A DNA stretch of 64,000 nucleotides from Adiantum capillus-veneris (Eukaryota; Streptophyta; Polypodiopsida; Polypodiales; Pteridaceae): positions 1,334,358-1,398,357 of the forward strand of contig CM043959.1 of the NCBI GenBank assembly GCA_014529385.2, given 5' to 3'. A model generated the notes under the pieces. It was not told the DNA's origin, made no database searches, and saw only the letters and a program-made list of their open reading frames with translations. The position numbers and the translations under genes were made by a program. Of the stretch, positions 47,451-59,190 are shown in pieces; the first letter of the stretch is position 1, and each line of letters begins with the position of its first letter.

Positions 47451-50035
47451 TTTCTTGTGCATGTTAGTGTTTCTTGTTACTGATTTGATACTCTTAATGT
47501 TAGATTTTGCTTTATATAGTATTGATTGAGCTTGTATTTTTTATCTCAAGCATTCAAGGTTTGAATGTAAATAGTAAATTACTTGAGTTTTTGAATGGTG
47601 GATCTGTAGACTAAAACTAAAACATTTAATACTCACAAAGACTTAATTACTTAAGAGCTTGAACTCAATAAGTTTTGGACCTTTTATCAATACCCCCTTG
47701 ATATGATACATTAGATCGTAGCATGGTTAAATGGTGATGCTTCATAAATTGAACCTAGCTTAGACAGGTGCTGGAGCCTAAATTTAAACTAACCTTGCTA
47801 GAAGGGAGCTTATGTTTGGACTTTGAGAGAAATAGCATAAGTAATCAATTAGAGCATAGATTAGACATGTGGTGGTGGCCGGCCTTAGAGACCAAAATCT
47901 TAATGAGCTTGGAAAGGTATTTAAGTACTGCAATTTACTTAGTTTTAGTACTCATTAAATGCATAGCTTGACAAAAGGTGGACCTTACATGGATCCTAAT
48001 TTCAAGAGGTGTGGTAGACCTTCAAAACAAGCTCATATAGCTTGGACATGTGGTAGACCTTGCATGAAGACTAGTTTAGACAAGTGTGGTACACCTTGTA
48101 ACCAACACCCATTTGTTATATTAGCTTGGACAAGTGGTGGACCTTGCTTTTATGTTTCAATGGAGCATATTTTGGACAGGTGGTAGACCTTGTTTCTCTC
48201 CATGCTTCAATGGAGAGAAACTTTAGCTTGGACAAGTGGTGGACCTTGTTTTTATGTTTTAAAGGAGCATATTTCGGACAAGTGGTAGACATAGTTTCTC
48301 TCCATGGTTCAATGGAACCCACCTCAGACAAGTGAAGTACCTTGAAACCAAACCCCCATAATACAACCTACTAAATAGGTTGGAAAATTGGTAGGATATG
48401 AAACCATCCATGATAGAGCATAGTATAGGTGAAAACGTAGTGGTCCTTATATCAATTACCCATGCATAGCTTGGACAAGTGGTGGACCTTGATTCTCTCT
48501 ATGTTTCAATGGATCCTATCTTGGACTAGAGATATATCTTACTTAGTTCCATGCTTCAATGGATTGTAGCTTGGATAAGGAGTGGAACTTCAAACAAAAC
48601 TCCACAGCATAGCATATATTAACAATTCATGGGTTTTATAGAGATTGTCCTGCCTATTTTGGAGAGTTGGTACACCTTTATTCTCCATTCTTCAATGGAT
48701 CTGAGGTTGGACAAGCGGAGCTGGAGAAGTGGTCAACCTTAAAATGAAACCTCCCATGCTACAACCCATCATAGATCGTATATGTAGTGGACCTTGAAAC
48801 TCTTTTATGTCCCTAGCTTAGAGAAGCATTGCACTCTTGATTATCTCCATACATGAAGGCAAGGTTGGACAAGTGGTGGACCTTCAAACCAGAATCTCTA
48901 TGCAATAATAGGCAAGTGGTGGAGCTTGTTTTCTCCTTGTTCCAATGGAGCCTAGCTTAGACAAACAATGGAGCTTGCTTCTCTCCATGTTTCAATGGAT
49001 CCTAGCTTAGAAAAGTGGTGGAGCTTTGCTTCTCTCCATGTTCCAATGGACCATAGCTTAGACAAGTGGTAGACCTTGAAAAACACCCCTCGTATACAAC
49101 ATATTATGGGGTTTTCATGTTTCATGGCTGCTCCTAGCTTGGACAAATGGTAGAGCTTGCTTCTCTTTATGTTTCAATGGATCCAATCTTAGCCAAGGGT
49201 GGACCTTGAAACAAGAATCCCCCCCCCCATGTACAACGTATTATGGGTTTTGAAAGCACTGGGAGAAAATAATAGCTTTGATAAGTGGTGGACCTTGCTT
49301 CTCTCCATGCTTCAATGGAGCCGAGGTTGGACACATGTTGGAGAGAAGATGGTTGCCCATGAAATAAGACCATGCATGCTATAATCAATCATATGTTTGT
49401 ACACATGGTGGACCTTGCAATTGTTTTATATGCCTAACTTGGACAAGTGGAGGACCCTTGATTACCTCCAGATATCAACAACAAGCCAAGTTTGGACAAG
49501 TGTAGTACCACCAAACCAGAATCTATATGCTACAATAGAGTATAGGTAGGACACGCGATGAACCTTGATATCAAACCATCCATGCTACTAGAGATGATAG
49601 GTTTCACATGTGGTGGAACCTTGTATCAATGTTCTATGTGTAGTTTTTGACTAGTGATAGACCTTGAAACTAATCCCTCTAGGCTACAAGAAAAAAGAGA
49701 TGGATGAGGAGGCTAGACTACTTTTGTTGCATCAATGCATCCCATGTTACCACATATACTATAGGGTTCTTGGATAAGTGTTGGATCTTGTGTCAATGCT
49801 CCATGTCTAGCTTGGACAAGTGGTGGACCTTGGTTCTCTCTATGCTTCAAATGGGCAATAGATTGGAGACACAGTGGCCTTTTTTTTCCAATGATTTTAT
49901 TTTTTGGAAACCTTGGAGGCACCATGTAAGAGGCACTCTAAGTCTTCCATACAATGGACCTATTGGACTATAAAATAATGATATCTTTCTTTGATATTGT
50001 CATTATTTTATGCATAATATTTTCTTCTTTTTGCA
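47451..50035 (+). repeat. 2.6-kb intron with minisatellite block 3
   Basis: Bounded by GTATGTTTTG after GAGACAC at about 47441 and TTCTTTTTGCAG ending at 50035. From 47700 to about 49850 it holds forward copies of the minisatellite core at irregular spacing, many diverged, plus the conserved TCTCTCCATGTTTCAATGGA spacer. A nine-C run lies at about 49220-49228. No gene is supported. Confidence 0.8.
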
Positions 50036-50593
50036 GACACAAAGGAGTTAAGTGATATAAAATCTAGATGTATTTCACACTATGATTGGCATGAAGATCC
50101 TTTTGGGACACCAACTTTTCCTATTCCCAAAGATGTAATTTTCCATATTAACGGTGTGGATTTTGAAGTGCGACTTTCATGTATTGAAGGAGCTGGTTAT
50201 GGGCTATTTGTGCATACTACCCTGGAAAGTGGTTTGACTATTCTAAACTATGGAGGGCATAAGTATAGATTTCAAGACTGGAAAAAGATATGCAAAATAT
50301 TTCCAAGAGCTTATAAATATTCTCTTCTAGAGGATCCAAACATAGAAGAAGAGGAAGATCAATCATACATTATTGGTTGTGTAGAAGAAGGAAACGTGTC
50401 GGGCTATATAAATAGTTCTCACAGTACAAATGTCTGTCCCAACGTACGCTATACATTTGATCCAAATTTGCCACCTTGGCATAAATGCACCTCTTCACAC
50501 ATCAAGTCAGAAGAATATGGCCATGTATGCATTGAGACTATTTGTCAAGTTGAAGCAGGAGAAGAGTTGTTTGCTGACTATAACTTTACTTGA
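50036..50593 (+). CDS. SET-domain exon (3' exon of the ParB-methyltransferase gene)
   Basis: Opens after TTTTTGCAG and is in frame with the upstream exon when 47441 is joined to 50036 (…LEMETH|TKELSDIKS…). The exon is uninterrupted for about 185 residues to a TGA. The SET fold is shown by VRLSCIEGAGYGLFVHTTLE (start of SET), then NYGG, SGYINSSHSTNVCPNVRY (the N-H-S-x-x-P-N-like cofactor/substrate motif), CIETICQVEAGEELFADYNF (the G-E-E-L-x-x-D-Y motif). SET proteins methylate lysines, usually on histones, using SAM. No pre-SET or post-SET cysteines are visible; the C-terminus ends right after the DY motif. This is the best-preserved cargo exon. A stand-alone viral-type small SET protein would also be consistent. 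Confidence 0.85.
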   Translation, partial: DTKELSDIKSRCISHYDWHEDPFGTPTFPIPKDVIFHINGVDFEVRLSCIEGAGYGLFVHTTLESGLTILNYGGHKYRFQDWKKICKIFPRAYKYSLLEDPNIEEEEDQSYIIGCVEEGNVSGYINSSHSTNVCPNVRYTFDPNLPPWHKCTSSHIKSEEYGHVCIETICQVEAGEELFADYNFT

Positions 50594-51236
50594 CATTGTA
50601 AAGTATTGTACATGGATGGAAATCTCAAGTACATGCATCATTTTCATTTTTCATGGATGAAATCTCAAGTGAATATAACATTTGATTATTGTTTAGTTTA
50701 TGCTCAACGAGAATCTAGAGTGCTCTTATGCTTTGTGTGTTGTCTAACATATTTGACTACCTTGGCCATAGAATCTTGATTCTACTCTAGATTTGTGATA
50801 AATCTTACCAAAATTTAATCAATGTCTAGGTTGGACAAGTGGTGGGGCTTCAAACATTACTGTCTTAAACAAGTGGAGTTATCTTACTTGAATAAGTGGT
50901 GGCCTTTGAATCCAAATCTAAGCCAAATCTCTAATTATTTTCTTGTAGTCTAGGTTGGACATTTGGTGGACCTTGTATCCATGTTTCCTCAACAAGGGTG
51001 GCTTTTAGTTTTCACTTTAAGTACTCATCTTTAATAAAGTGTAGGATGGAAAATGTTGAGTTAGTAGATTGTATTTTAGACAAGTGGTGTTTGGTGTACG
51101 AATGCTGAAAATGGTTGCAAGGATTCTAACAACGACTTTACCTTAAATAAATTTCTTACTAGGAGTTCTACATATAAATATGGTGAATAAAATTCTAGTG
51201 GTTTTGAGATACCATTTGTGTGTGTGTTTTCTTAGA
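50594..51236 (+). other. 3' region of SET gene and spacer with sparse repeats
   Basis: AT-rich, no coding frame. It holds three or four diverged forward minisatellite cores (about 50830, 50950, 51080) and ends in GTGTTTTCTTAG, a plausible acceptor for the next exon. Whether the SET and HAD genes share a transcript is unknown. Confidence 0.6.
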
Positions 51237-52437
51237 TTCACAAACTGGGATGGATAATGCTCCTATGGTTCAGTCAACAACTATAGAGAATCCATAGATT
51301 CTATGGTTTCTAAAGTGCCCAAGATGGATGATATTTCTATACTAGAGTCTAGTGTTGTGCAACTTGAGCAAGCTTCCAATAATGAGAACCAAGAAATCGA
51401 TGCTTCAAAAATGCAACATACATCAAAAGAGACTGAAAAGTCCACTCACGAGCTATTGCCAATTGGTACTACGTCATGTAGCGTAGATGTTGAGAAATCC
51501 ATGCTTACAATTATATTGGATTTAAATGGTCTATTGTTGAAACGTTCCCCTCAACCATCCTCACACCACAACTCAGTGCAAATGGATTCAAAAAGATATA
51601 TTATACTCAGGCCAGGTTGCATCCAATTCTTGAAGACTATTTTACAAAGGTTTAATGTTGCAATTTGGTCGACAGCTACTAGGAATAATGTGTATCAAAT
51701 CCTTGCAGCACTAAACAACTTAGCTGAGGATACATTGCCTTTCTTTGCAATTTGGTCGCAAGATGTTTGCTACACCGCTCAAACTCAAAAATTGTTTAGA
51801 CCCGACAATCCAAACGTTGAGGCAATGTTCAAGCCTCTAGCCAAAATTGCCATGGGGTTTGAATGTGATCCACAAAGAACAGTGCTTATTGATGACTCTC
51901 CTTACAAGGGATGTATTTCACCAGCAAACAATTGCATTTTTCCACCACAATTTGATGCTCAGAAGATGGTTGACAATATGCTCTTGGAGGAGCTACTGCC
52001 ATACTTGATTCAGCTTGATGAGAGAAGGGATGTGCGTGATTTAATTGCTTCTAATCGTTATGGACAACCTATAGTGACAAATGATAGTGAATACAAACAA
52101 ATCATGGAGTATTGGAAGCAGAAAAATGATGTTTGGTCAGCTAAGGTGTTCTTTACAAGAAGAATACCACCTGCAAAAGGTGACAGAGATGAAACTATCA
52201 TTGAAGATGCAAGTGACACAAGCCACCGCAATGAAATGAGAAGAGCCCAAATACAAGAGATCTTGGCAAAGGAGCGTACACCCATTGAAAGCATGAAGGC
52301 GTCACAATTGACCACTTTAGCTAGGCAATTGGGTTGTAACACAAAAGGAGTTTTGAAGGCAACCACAGCAAAGGCTTATATAAATAAGGTGAAAGCTGAG
52401 AACAATCTTCTAAGGCTGGATAGAAAGCAACCCTAAG
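51237..52437 (+). CDS. FCP1/SCP-like HAD phosphatase homologue 1
   Basis: Open from ATG at 51303 (377 codons); an upstream ATG at 51250 is in another frame and stops after 15 codons. Domains: a disordered acidic N-terminus (1-66), the HAD/NIF fold (about 67-240), and a helical C-terminus with a SAP-like TPIESMKASQLTTLARQLGC segment (about 315-335). Motif I is ILDLNGLLLK (D73, with Asn at 75 in place of the usual second Asp), motif II IWSTAT (121-126), motif III VLIDDSPYKG (D197, D198). FCP1/SCP enzymes dephosphorylate the RNA polymerase II tail. The D-x-N-G-L-L form also occurs, as I recall, in a plant subgroup of unclear activity, so the protein may bind and not hydrolyse phosphate. No internal stop. 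Confidence 0.85.
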
Positions 52438-53400
52438 GTACTAGTGACATGTCATATATTCTTGATACACATGCTTGAACACTCATGTGCATGGTATCTA
52501 ACAAATCTTTCTTTTTATTCCTTCTTGCAGGATCTTACAAAGGATACTACTAGATGGAGCTCAATCAATAGAGATTTTGATATTTTTGCTCAAAATAATG
52601 AAGCAGTCACCTACATTTTTTGTTTATCAATTTCTTGAGAGACTTTATTTTAGTTTGTAATCATCAAATGAAATGAAAAGTATCCGTCTTATTAAGATTG
52701 TTGATCTTTTTCTTGTTCAAACCTTTCAATTGTGATTTATAGTTTTGTTAGCATGAGATTGTGCTTTTTTAGTTTGAAAAAAACTGTCAAAGATCCAAGT
52801 CTTTTTGGCTTTACTTAAGTTATTAATTGTGAAAGATCCAAGTTTTTTTTCTTTACTTAAGTTATTGATTGCCTATGTAATAGTCCTTAAAACAATATCG
52901 GATGGCTTTCTTGCTCCCATGTCTCACATTGGTCTTTAGGTAAGACAAGTGGTGACCTTGAAAGTATGGTCTCATATCTCGATCAAGTGAAGAGACATGA
53001 AGCTTAAATATCACTACTATGTATCTAGTGTTAAAATCCATCGAGACAAAGACTAGATAGCCAAATTGCAGTCGAGTTTAAGTGAAAAATCCATTTGAGC
53101 TAAGGTAAAACTTATAGTGCCTCATTTTTCTAGGATTCTACCCCATCAAGGAAGTTATAATCTAGCACAAACCAATTAAGACTCTTTTGGAGCCTAGATA
53201 GGACAATTCGTGGAACTTATGAAACTTATTATTGAGTTAGAGTCTAGTTTAGATAAGCAAAAGATCTTCAAACCAGCACTTGGTCTTACTATTCAATATT
53301 CAAAGTCCCTTGAGGCTAACAAATTACATACCCACTTGTAACCTAACTAATGAGTAATTATATAGATCTAAGCAAGTATATATAATGAGTCTTCAAACTA
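52438..53400 (+). other. Untranslated exon and spacer after HAD gene 1
   Basis: A donor-like AAGGTACTAG follows the stop, and CTTCTTGCAG at about 52531 precedes a short segment with no long frame, probably a 3' untranslated exon. Beyond about 52700 the sequence is AT-rich and featureless, with a short duplicated AAGATCCAAGT motif (52790 and 52830 regions). Confidence 0.45.
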
Positions 53401-56400
53401 ATAATCCAAGGGAAGAGAGTAGCAAGGTCCACTACTTGTCCAAGCTCAGCTCTAGACAACATAGAAAGATGCTAGTTCTACTAATTGTCTAATTATAGGC
53501 ATGGAGAAATGATAGAAGGTTGACCACTTGTCCAACCTATCATCTCTAGTAAGATGGGAGGTTTGGCCTTAAGATTCACCATGTAACCAACCTATACATC
53601 ATTGTATTATGAAGAGTAAAAAAGCAAAGCTCCACCACTTGTCCAAGCTAGTTCTAAAATCCACATGGAGATAAGCAAGCTCCACCATTTGTCGAATCTC
53701 TCTTCCATTAAAACATGAAAAAACTCATCTATGTTGTACAGGGGGACTTTTTTCCAAGGTCCACCACTTGTCCAAGCTAGGATCCCTAGTAGCACGAGTG
53801 TTTTGGTCTCAAGATACACCACTTGTACACTCTATGTCATTATATTAAGAAGAACTATGTATTAAGGTCCACCACTTGTCCAACCTATAAGGTTATATCT
53901 TAAATGGTATCCTTTCTCACCACTTGAAATGCCCATGATATGTTTTACACGGGGTTTCATTCCAAGGTCCACCACTTGTCCAAGCTAACTCTATTCAAAC
54001 ATAGAGAGAAGCAAAGGTCCACCACTTGTCCAAGCTAACTCTATTCAAACATAGAGAGAAGCAAAGGTTCACCACTTGTCAAAGCTAGGCTCCGTTGAAG
54101 TATGGAGAGAAGTAACTTCCATCATTTTTCCAAGATAGGTGCCATTCAAACATGGAAAGAATCAAGATCTACCATGTCTCCGAGATTCTAGGCTCCATTG
54201 AAACACCCTAAAACCATGATATTTTGTACATGGGGTGTTTGCATTCAAGGTCTACCACTCTCTAACGTATTATACCTAGTAGCATGAGTGATTTGGTCTT
54301 AAGATTCACCACTTATCCACTCTATGTCATTATATTAAGAATAACTGGGTGTTAAGGTCCACCACTAGTCCAACCTATAAGGGTATATCTTAAATGGTAT
54401 CCTTCACCACTTATCAAGGTCCATCACCACTTTTCCAACCTATAAGGTTATATCTTGAATGATATTTTTCCTCATCACTTGTAATGTCCATGCTATGTTT
54501 TACAAAGGGGTTTTGTTCCAAGACCCACCACTTGTCCAAGCTAACTCCATCCACCACCACTTGTCCAAGATAGGCTCCATTGAAACATGGAGAGAAGGAT
54601 GATCCACCATTTCTCCAAGATAGGTTCCATTGAAACATTGAGAGAAGCAATCTCCACCATGTCTCCAAGCTAGGCTCCATTGAAATACCCTAAACCCATA
54701 ATTTTGTACATGAGGGGTTTACATTCAAGGTCCACCACTTGTCCAACCTATTATCCCTAGTAGCAAGAGTGGTTTGGTCTCAAGATTCACCACTTGTACA
54801 CTCTATGTCATTATATTAAGAAGAAATATGTGTTAAAGTCCACCACTTGTCCAGCCTATAAGGTTATATTTTAAATAGTATCCTTTCTCACCACTTGAAA
54901 TGCCCATGATATGTTTTACATGGGGGTTTCATTCCAAGGTCCACCACTTGTCCAAGCTAACTCTATTAAAACATATAGAGAAAGAAAGGTCCACCACTTG
55001 TCCAAGCTAGGCTCATTGAAACATGGAGAGAAGGAACCTCCACTGTTTCTCCTAGATAGGCTCCATTGAAACATGGAGAGAAATAAGCTCCACCATGTCT
55101 CCAAGTTGCTAGGCTCCATTGAAATACCCAATACCCATAATTTTTTGTACATGGGGGGTTTACATTCAAGGTTCACCACTTGTCCAACCTATTATCCCTA
55201 GTAGGTTTGGTCTCATGATTCACCACTTGTCCACTCTATGTCATTATATTAAGAGGAATTAGGTGTTAAGGTCCACCACTTGTCCAACCTATAATGTTAT
55301 AGCTTGAATGGTATTTTTTCTCACCACTTGTAATGCCCATGACATGATTTACATGGGGGTTTTGTTCCAAGGTACACCACTTATCCAAGATAAATCTATT
55401 GAAACATAGAGAGAAACAAAGGTCCACCACTTTTCCAAGCTAGGCTGCATTGAAACATGGACCTTAATACCAAATTATTTCTAGTAGCATGAGTGATATT
55501 TTGTACATGGGGCGTTTACATTCAAGGTCCACCACTTGTCCAACCTATTTCCCTAGTAGGTTTGGTCCCAATTTCACCACTTATCCACTCTATGTCATTA
55601 TATTAAGAATAATTGGGTGTTAAGGTCCACCACTTGTCCAACCTATAAGGTTATATATTGAATGGTATTTTTTCTCACCACTTGTAATGCCCATGATATG
55701 TTTTACATGGGGTTTTTGTTCCAAGGTCCACCACTTTTCCAAGATAACTCTATTTAAACATAGAGAGAAACAAAGGTCCACCACTTGTCCAATCTAGGCT
55801 CCATTGAAACATGGAGAGAATGATGCTGCACCCTTTATCCAAGATAGGCTGCATTGAAACATGGAGAGAAGCAAGCTTTACCATGTTTCCAAGCTAGGAT
55901 CCATTGAAACACTCTAGGGGGTTTTATTTCAAGGCCCACCACTTGTTTAACCTATTATCCCTAGTAGCATGAGTGGTTTGGTTTCAAGATTCACCACTTG
56001 TACACTCTATGTCATTATATTGTGTTAAAGTCCACCACTTGTCCAACCTATAAGGTTATATCTTAAATGGTATCCTTTCTCGCCACTTGAAATGCCCATG
56101 ATATGTTTTACATGGGAGTTTCATTCCAAGATCCACCACTTGTCCAAGCTAACCATATTCAAACATAGAGAGAAACAAAGGTCCACGACTTGTCCAAGCT
56201 AGGCTCCATTGAAACATGGAGAGAAGGAACCTCCACCATTTCTCCTAGATAGGCTCCATTAAAACATGGAGAGAAGTAAGTTCCACCATGTCTCCAAGAT
56301 GCTAGGCTCCATTGAAATACGCAAAACCCATGATATTTTGTACATGGGTGATTTACATTCAAGGTCAACCATTTCTCCAACCTATTATCCCTAGTAGGTT

Positions 56401-57290
56401 TGGTCTCACAATTCACCACTTTTCCACTATATGTCATTATAATAAGAGGAATTGGGTGCTAAGGTCCACCACTTGTCCAGCCTATAAGGTTATACCTTGA
56501 ATGGTATTTTTTCTCACCACTTGTAATGCCCATGACATGCTTTACATGGGGGTTTTGTTCCAAGGATCACCACTTGTCCAAGAAAATTCTATTGAAACAT
56601 AGAGAGAAACAAAGGTCCACCACTTTTCCAAGCTAGGCTCCATTGAAACATGGACCTTAATACCAAATTATTCCTAGTAGCATGAGTAATATTTTGTACA
56701 TGGGGGTTTGCATTCAAGGTCCACCACTTGTCCAACGTACTTTTCCTAGTAGGTTTGGTCGCAAGATTCACCACTTGTCCACTCTATGTCATTATATTAA
56801 TAATAATTGGGTGTTAAGGTCCACCACTTTTCCAACCTATAAGGTTATATATTGAATGGTATTTTTTCTCACCACTTGTAATGTCCATGATATGTTTTAC
56901 ATGGGGATTTTGTTCCAAGGTCCACCACTTGTCCAAGCTAGATCTGTTCAAACATAGAGAGAAACAAACATGCACCACTTGTCCAAGGTAGGCTCCATTG
57001 AAACATGGAGAGAATGATGCTCCACCATTTATCCAAGATAGACTCCATTGAAACATGGAGAGAAGTAAGCTCCACCATGTTTCCAAGATGCTAGAGTCCA
57101 TTGAAATACCCAAAACCCCTGATACTTTGTACATGGGGGGTTTACATTCAAGGTCCACCACTTGTCCAACCTATTATCCCTAGTAGCATGAGTGGCTTGG
57201 TCTCAGGATTCACCACTTGTCCACTCTATATCATTATATTAAGAAAAATTGGGTTTCCATATCTAAATGGATCTTTGCTTGGATAAGTGG
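53400..57290 (-). repeat. Minisatellite block 4, reversed orientation
   Basis: The same core now reads AAGGTCCACCACTTGTCC on the plus strand. Higher-order units of about 430 bp recur, each with CATTGAAATACCC and TTTTGTACATGGGG segments at about 54210, 54680, 55120, 55500, 56310, 56690 and 57110. They are the reverse complement of block 2 units in general plan. Reading frames on the minus strand (LDKWWTF, SLYVSIELAWTSGG) are repeat translations. The block lies 5' of the second HAD gene and probably fills its first intron. Confidence 0.95.
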
Positions 57291-57598
57291 TAGACCTTGA
57301 GACCTAAATACCCATTCTACACTAGAGCATTGGTTAAGCCTTATACACTTCAAGCATACCTTTAACAACAAGTAGTAGTTATTAGTTGACTTAAATCTAG
57401 TTGAACTCCATGGTATTGAGACTAAGAGAGAGTGTAGTATAAAAAAGAGTCAGGATTTTAATTTGACTTTCTTTCTATTAATGAGTAGATCATAGATGGA
57501 TTTTGGTATCTAATAAAACCTTAGGGTAGACAATGTAAAAATCATGTCTATTGTTGTGTTTGCATTAAGTGTTCTTGTTCTTTAATTTCAGAACCATT

Positions 57599-58367
57599 AC
57601 AGAAAAATGGATTGGCTATATGCTGGCATAAATTGAAGAAAACTATTGAATTACCCATCCAACCTCCTCCAAGACCTTGTCCAAGGAATGAATCACCTCC
57701 TTATCACCTACCACTTGCTTTCAAGGACATCAAAAGAGTACTTATCTTGGATCTAGAGGGGTTACTTCTCAAGACAGTTGAAATGAAACATGGAGATTCT
57801 ATGCCATCTTGGGCTCAACACATGCGACTTGTGGAGGACAAAGATGAAGTTTATCATGTGGTGCGACCAGACGCACAAAGTTTTTTGGATTTTTGTGCTG
57901 AATACTTTGAGCTATGGATATGGAGTTGCTATAACTTAACAAGGGTGCAACGCATCACACAAAAGTGTTTTCCTGAGCAGTATACCAAGTTCAAGGTGTT
58001 TATGAGTAACAAAAATTGCCAAAATCCAAATATCATGTTAGGATTTACAAGGGTTTATCACAAAAATCTGAGTGATATTTGGAAGATATTTGAGGATTTG
58101 GATGCAAACAATACCTTAATTTTTGATGACACTCCATATAGGGTGATGTGGAACATGCCAGGGACATATCTTATATTTCCAAAGATGTGGAGGCAAACTT
58201 CCGAGCAACTTCAAAACTTCTTGCAGAGAACCATAATTCCATGGTTGGTAGGATGGTTGTATGCAAGAGATAAGAGAGTCTATACATATAACACAATTGT
58301 AAATCAGTATAGTGATTCTGAGACAAATTATGTCCTTGGTGTGTACTTGTCAACACAAAAGCATTGA
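57599..58367 (+). CDS. FCP1/SCP-like HAD phosphatase homologue 2
   Basis: Follows acceptor TTAATTTCAG; the frame is open from the splice site (PLQKNGLAICWHKLKK) to TGA-type end at 58367, so the true start is in an upstream exon not located. Motif I is LILDLEGLLLKT (Asp, with Glu at the second position), motif II LWIWSCYN, motif III TLIFDDTPYRVMW with two Asp, then YLIFPKMW. Most of the exon is a single HAD/NIF domain with no extra C-terminal module. It is related to the protein at 51303-52436 in every motif yet clearly diverged, so an old duplication or two captures are possible. Altered motif I again makes catalysis uncertain. Confidence 0.8.
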
Positions 58368-59190
58368 ATAAATATGGCTATAAGATGCTTTTTTTATTCT
58401 AGTGTGTATCTTTCAACATTTGTATAATTTGATATAGTCTTTTTTTTTATTATAAAAGGTGTGTCAATTTTATGAACACTTGAATGGAGTGCACCCTACT
58501 CTAAGGGGACTTCAATGTACTATTGGAGTGCATCCTATTGTAAGGGGACTCTGATGTATTGCTAGAGTGCACCCAAATTTTTGGGGACTCATTTTTATTT
58601 GATTGGGGCCTATGTTGGGTCATATAGTAAAAGAAATTCATTTTTTGTCAATTCATATCGAGGTTGCATTTATTTGGAACTATGAAAGAATTGATGTTTG
58701 ATGTCAAAATAAAACTTGTAAGTGTGGATCAGAGAATTCATGGACTTTAAATATGTGAGAGGGATCTTTTTCTTGGGCACAAATGTTTGCTTCAAGAATT
58801 TTGTCATTACATACTTTATGTGAAAGAGTTTTAGAACCTAAAAGACTTTGAAAACAAAACTATGGAATCTAAGTGCATGTATTCTTGAATGGCTTGAAAG
58901 TTGATGTATACATGCATGTCGCCTTGATGAAGATTTAGATCTGACAAGATGGAAAGATATAATTTTGGACGTTACCTTTGTCAATTTGGTAATAACATAT
59001 TTAACTTTCTTTTAATATGGGTGGAAAATATATTATTATGTGCATTTGGAAAATATATTATTATGTGCATATTTAACTTTCTTTTAATATGGGTGGAAAA
59101 TATATTATTATGTGCATTTGGAACCTAATTGCTTGACCTTTCCTATGTTATTTTTGCATATACTTTTTTATACTGAATTAAGATTGTGGA
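58368..59190. other. Spacer with two short tandem duplications
   Basis: 58487-58590 holds three units of about 40 bp beginning GGAGTGCACCCTACT. 59000-59130 holds two copies of a segment with TTTAATATGGGTGGAAAATA. No coding frame is evident. Confidence 0.7.

Noticed and set aside
35250-57290. Centromeric satellite
   Set aside because: The arrays are interrupted by exons with splice sites and confined between the TIRs of one element, and the periods are not uniform.
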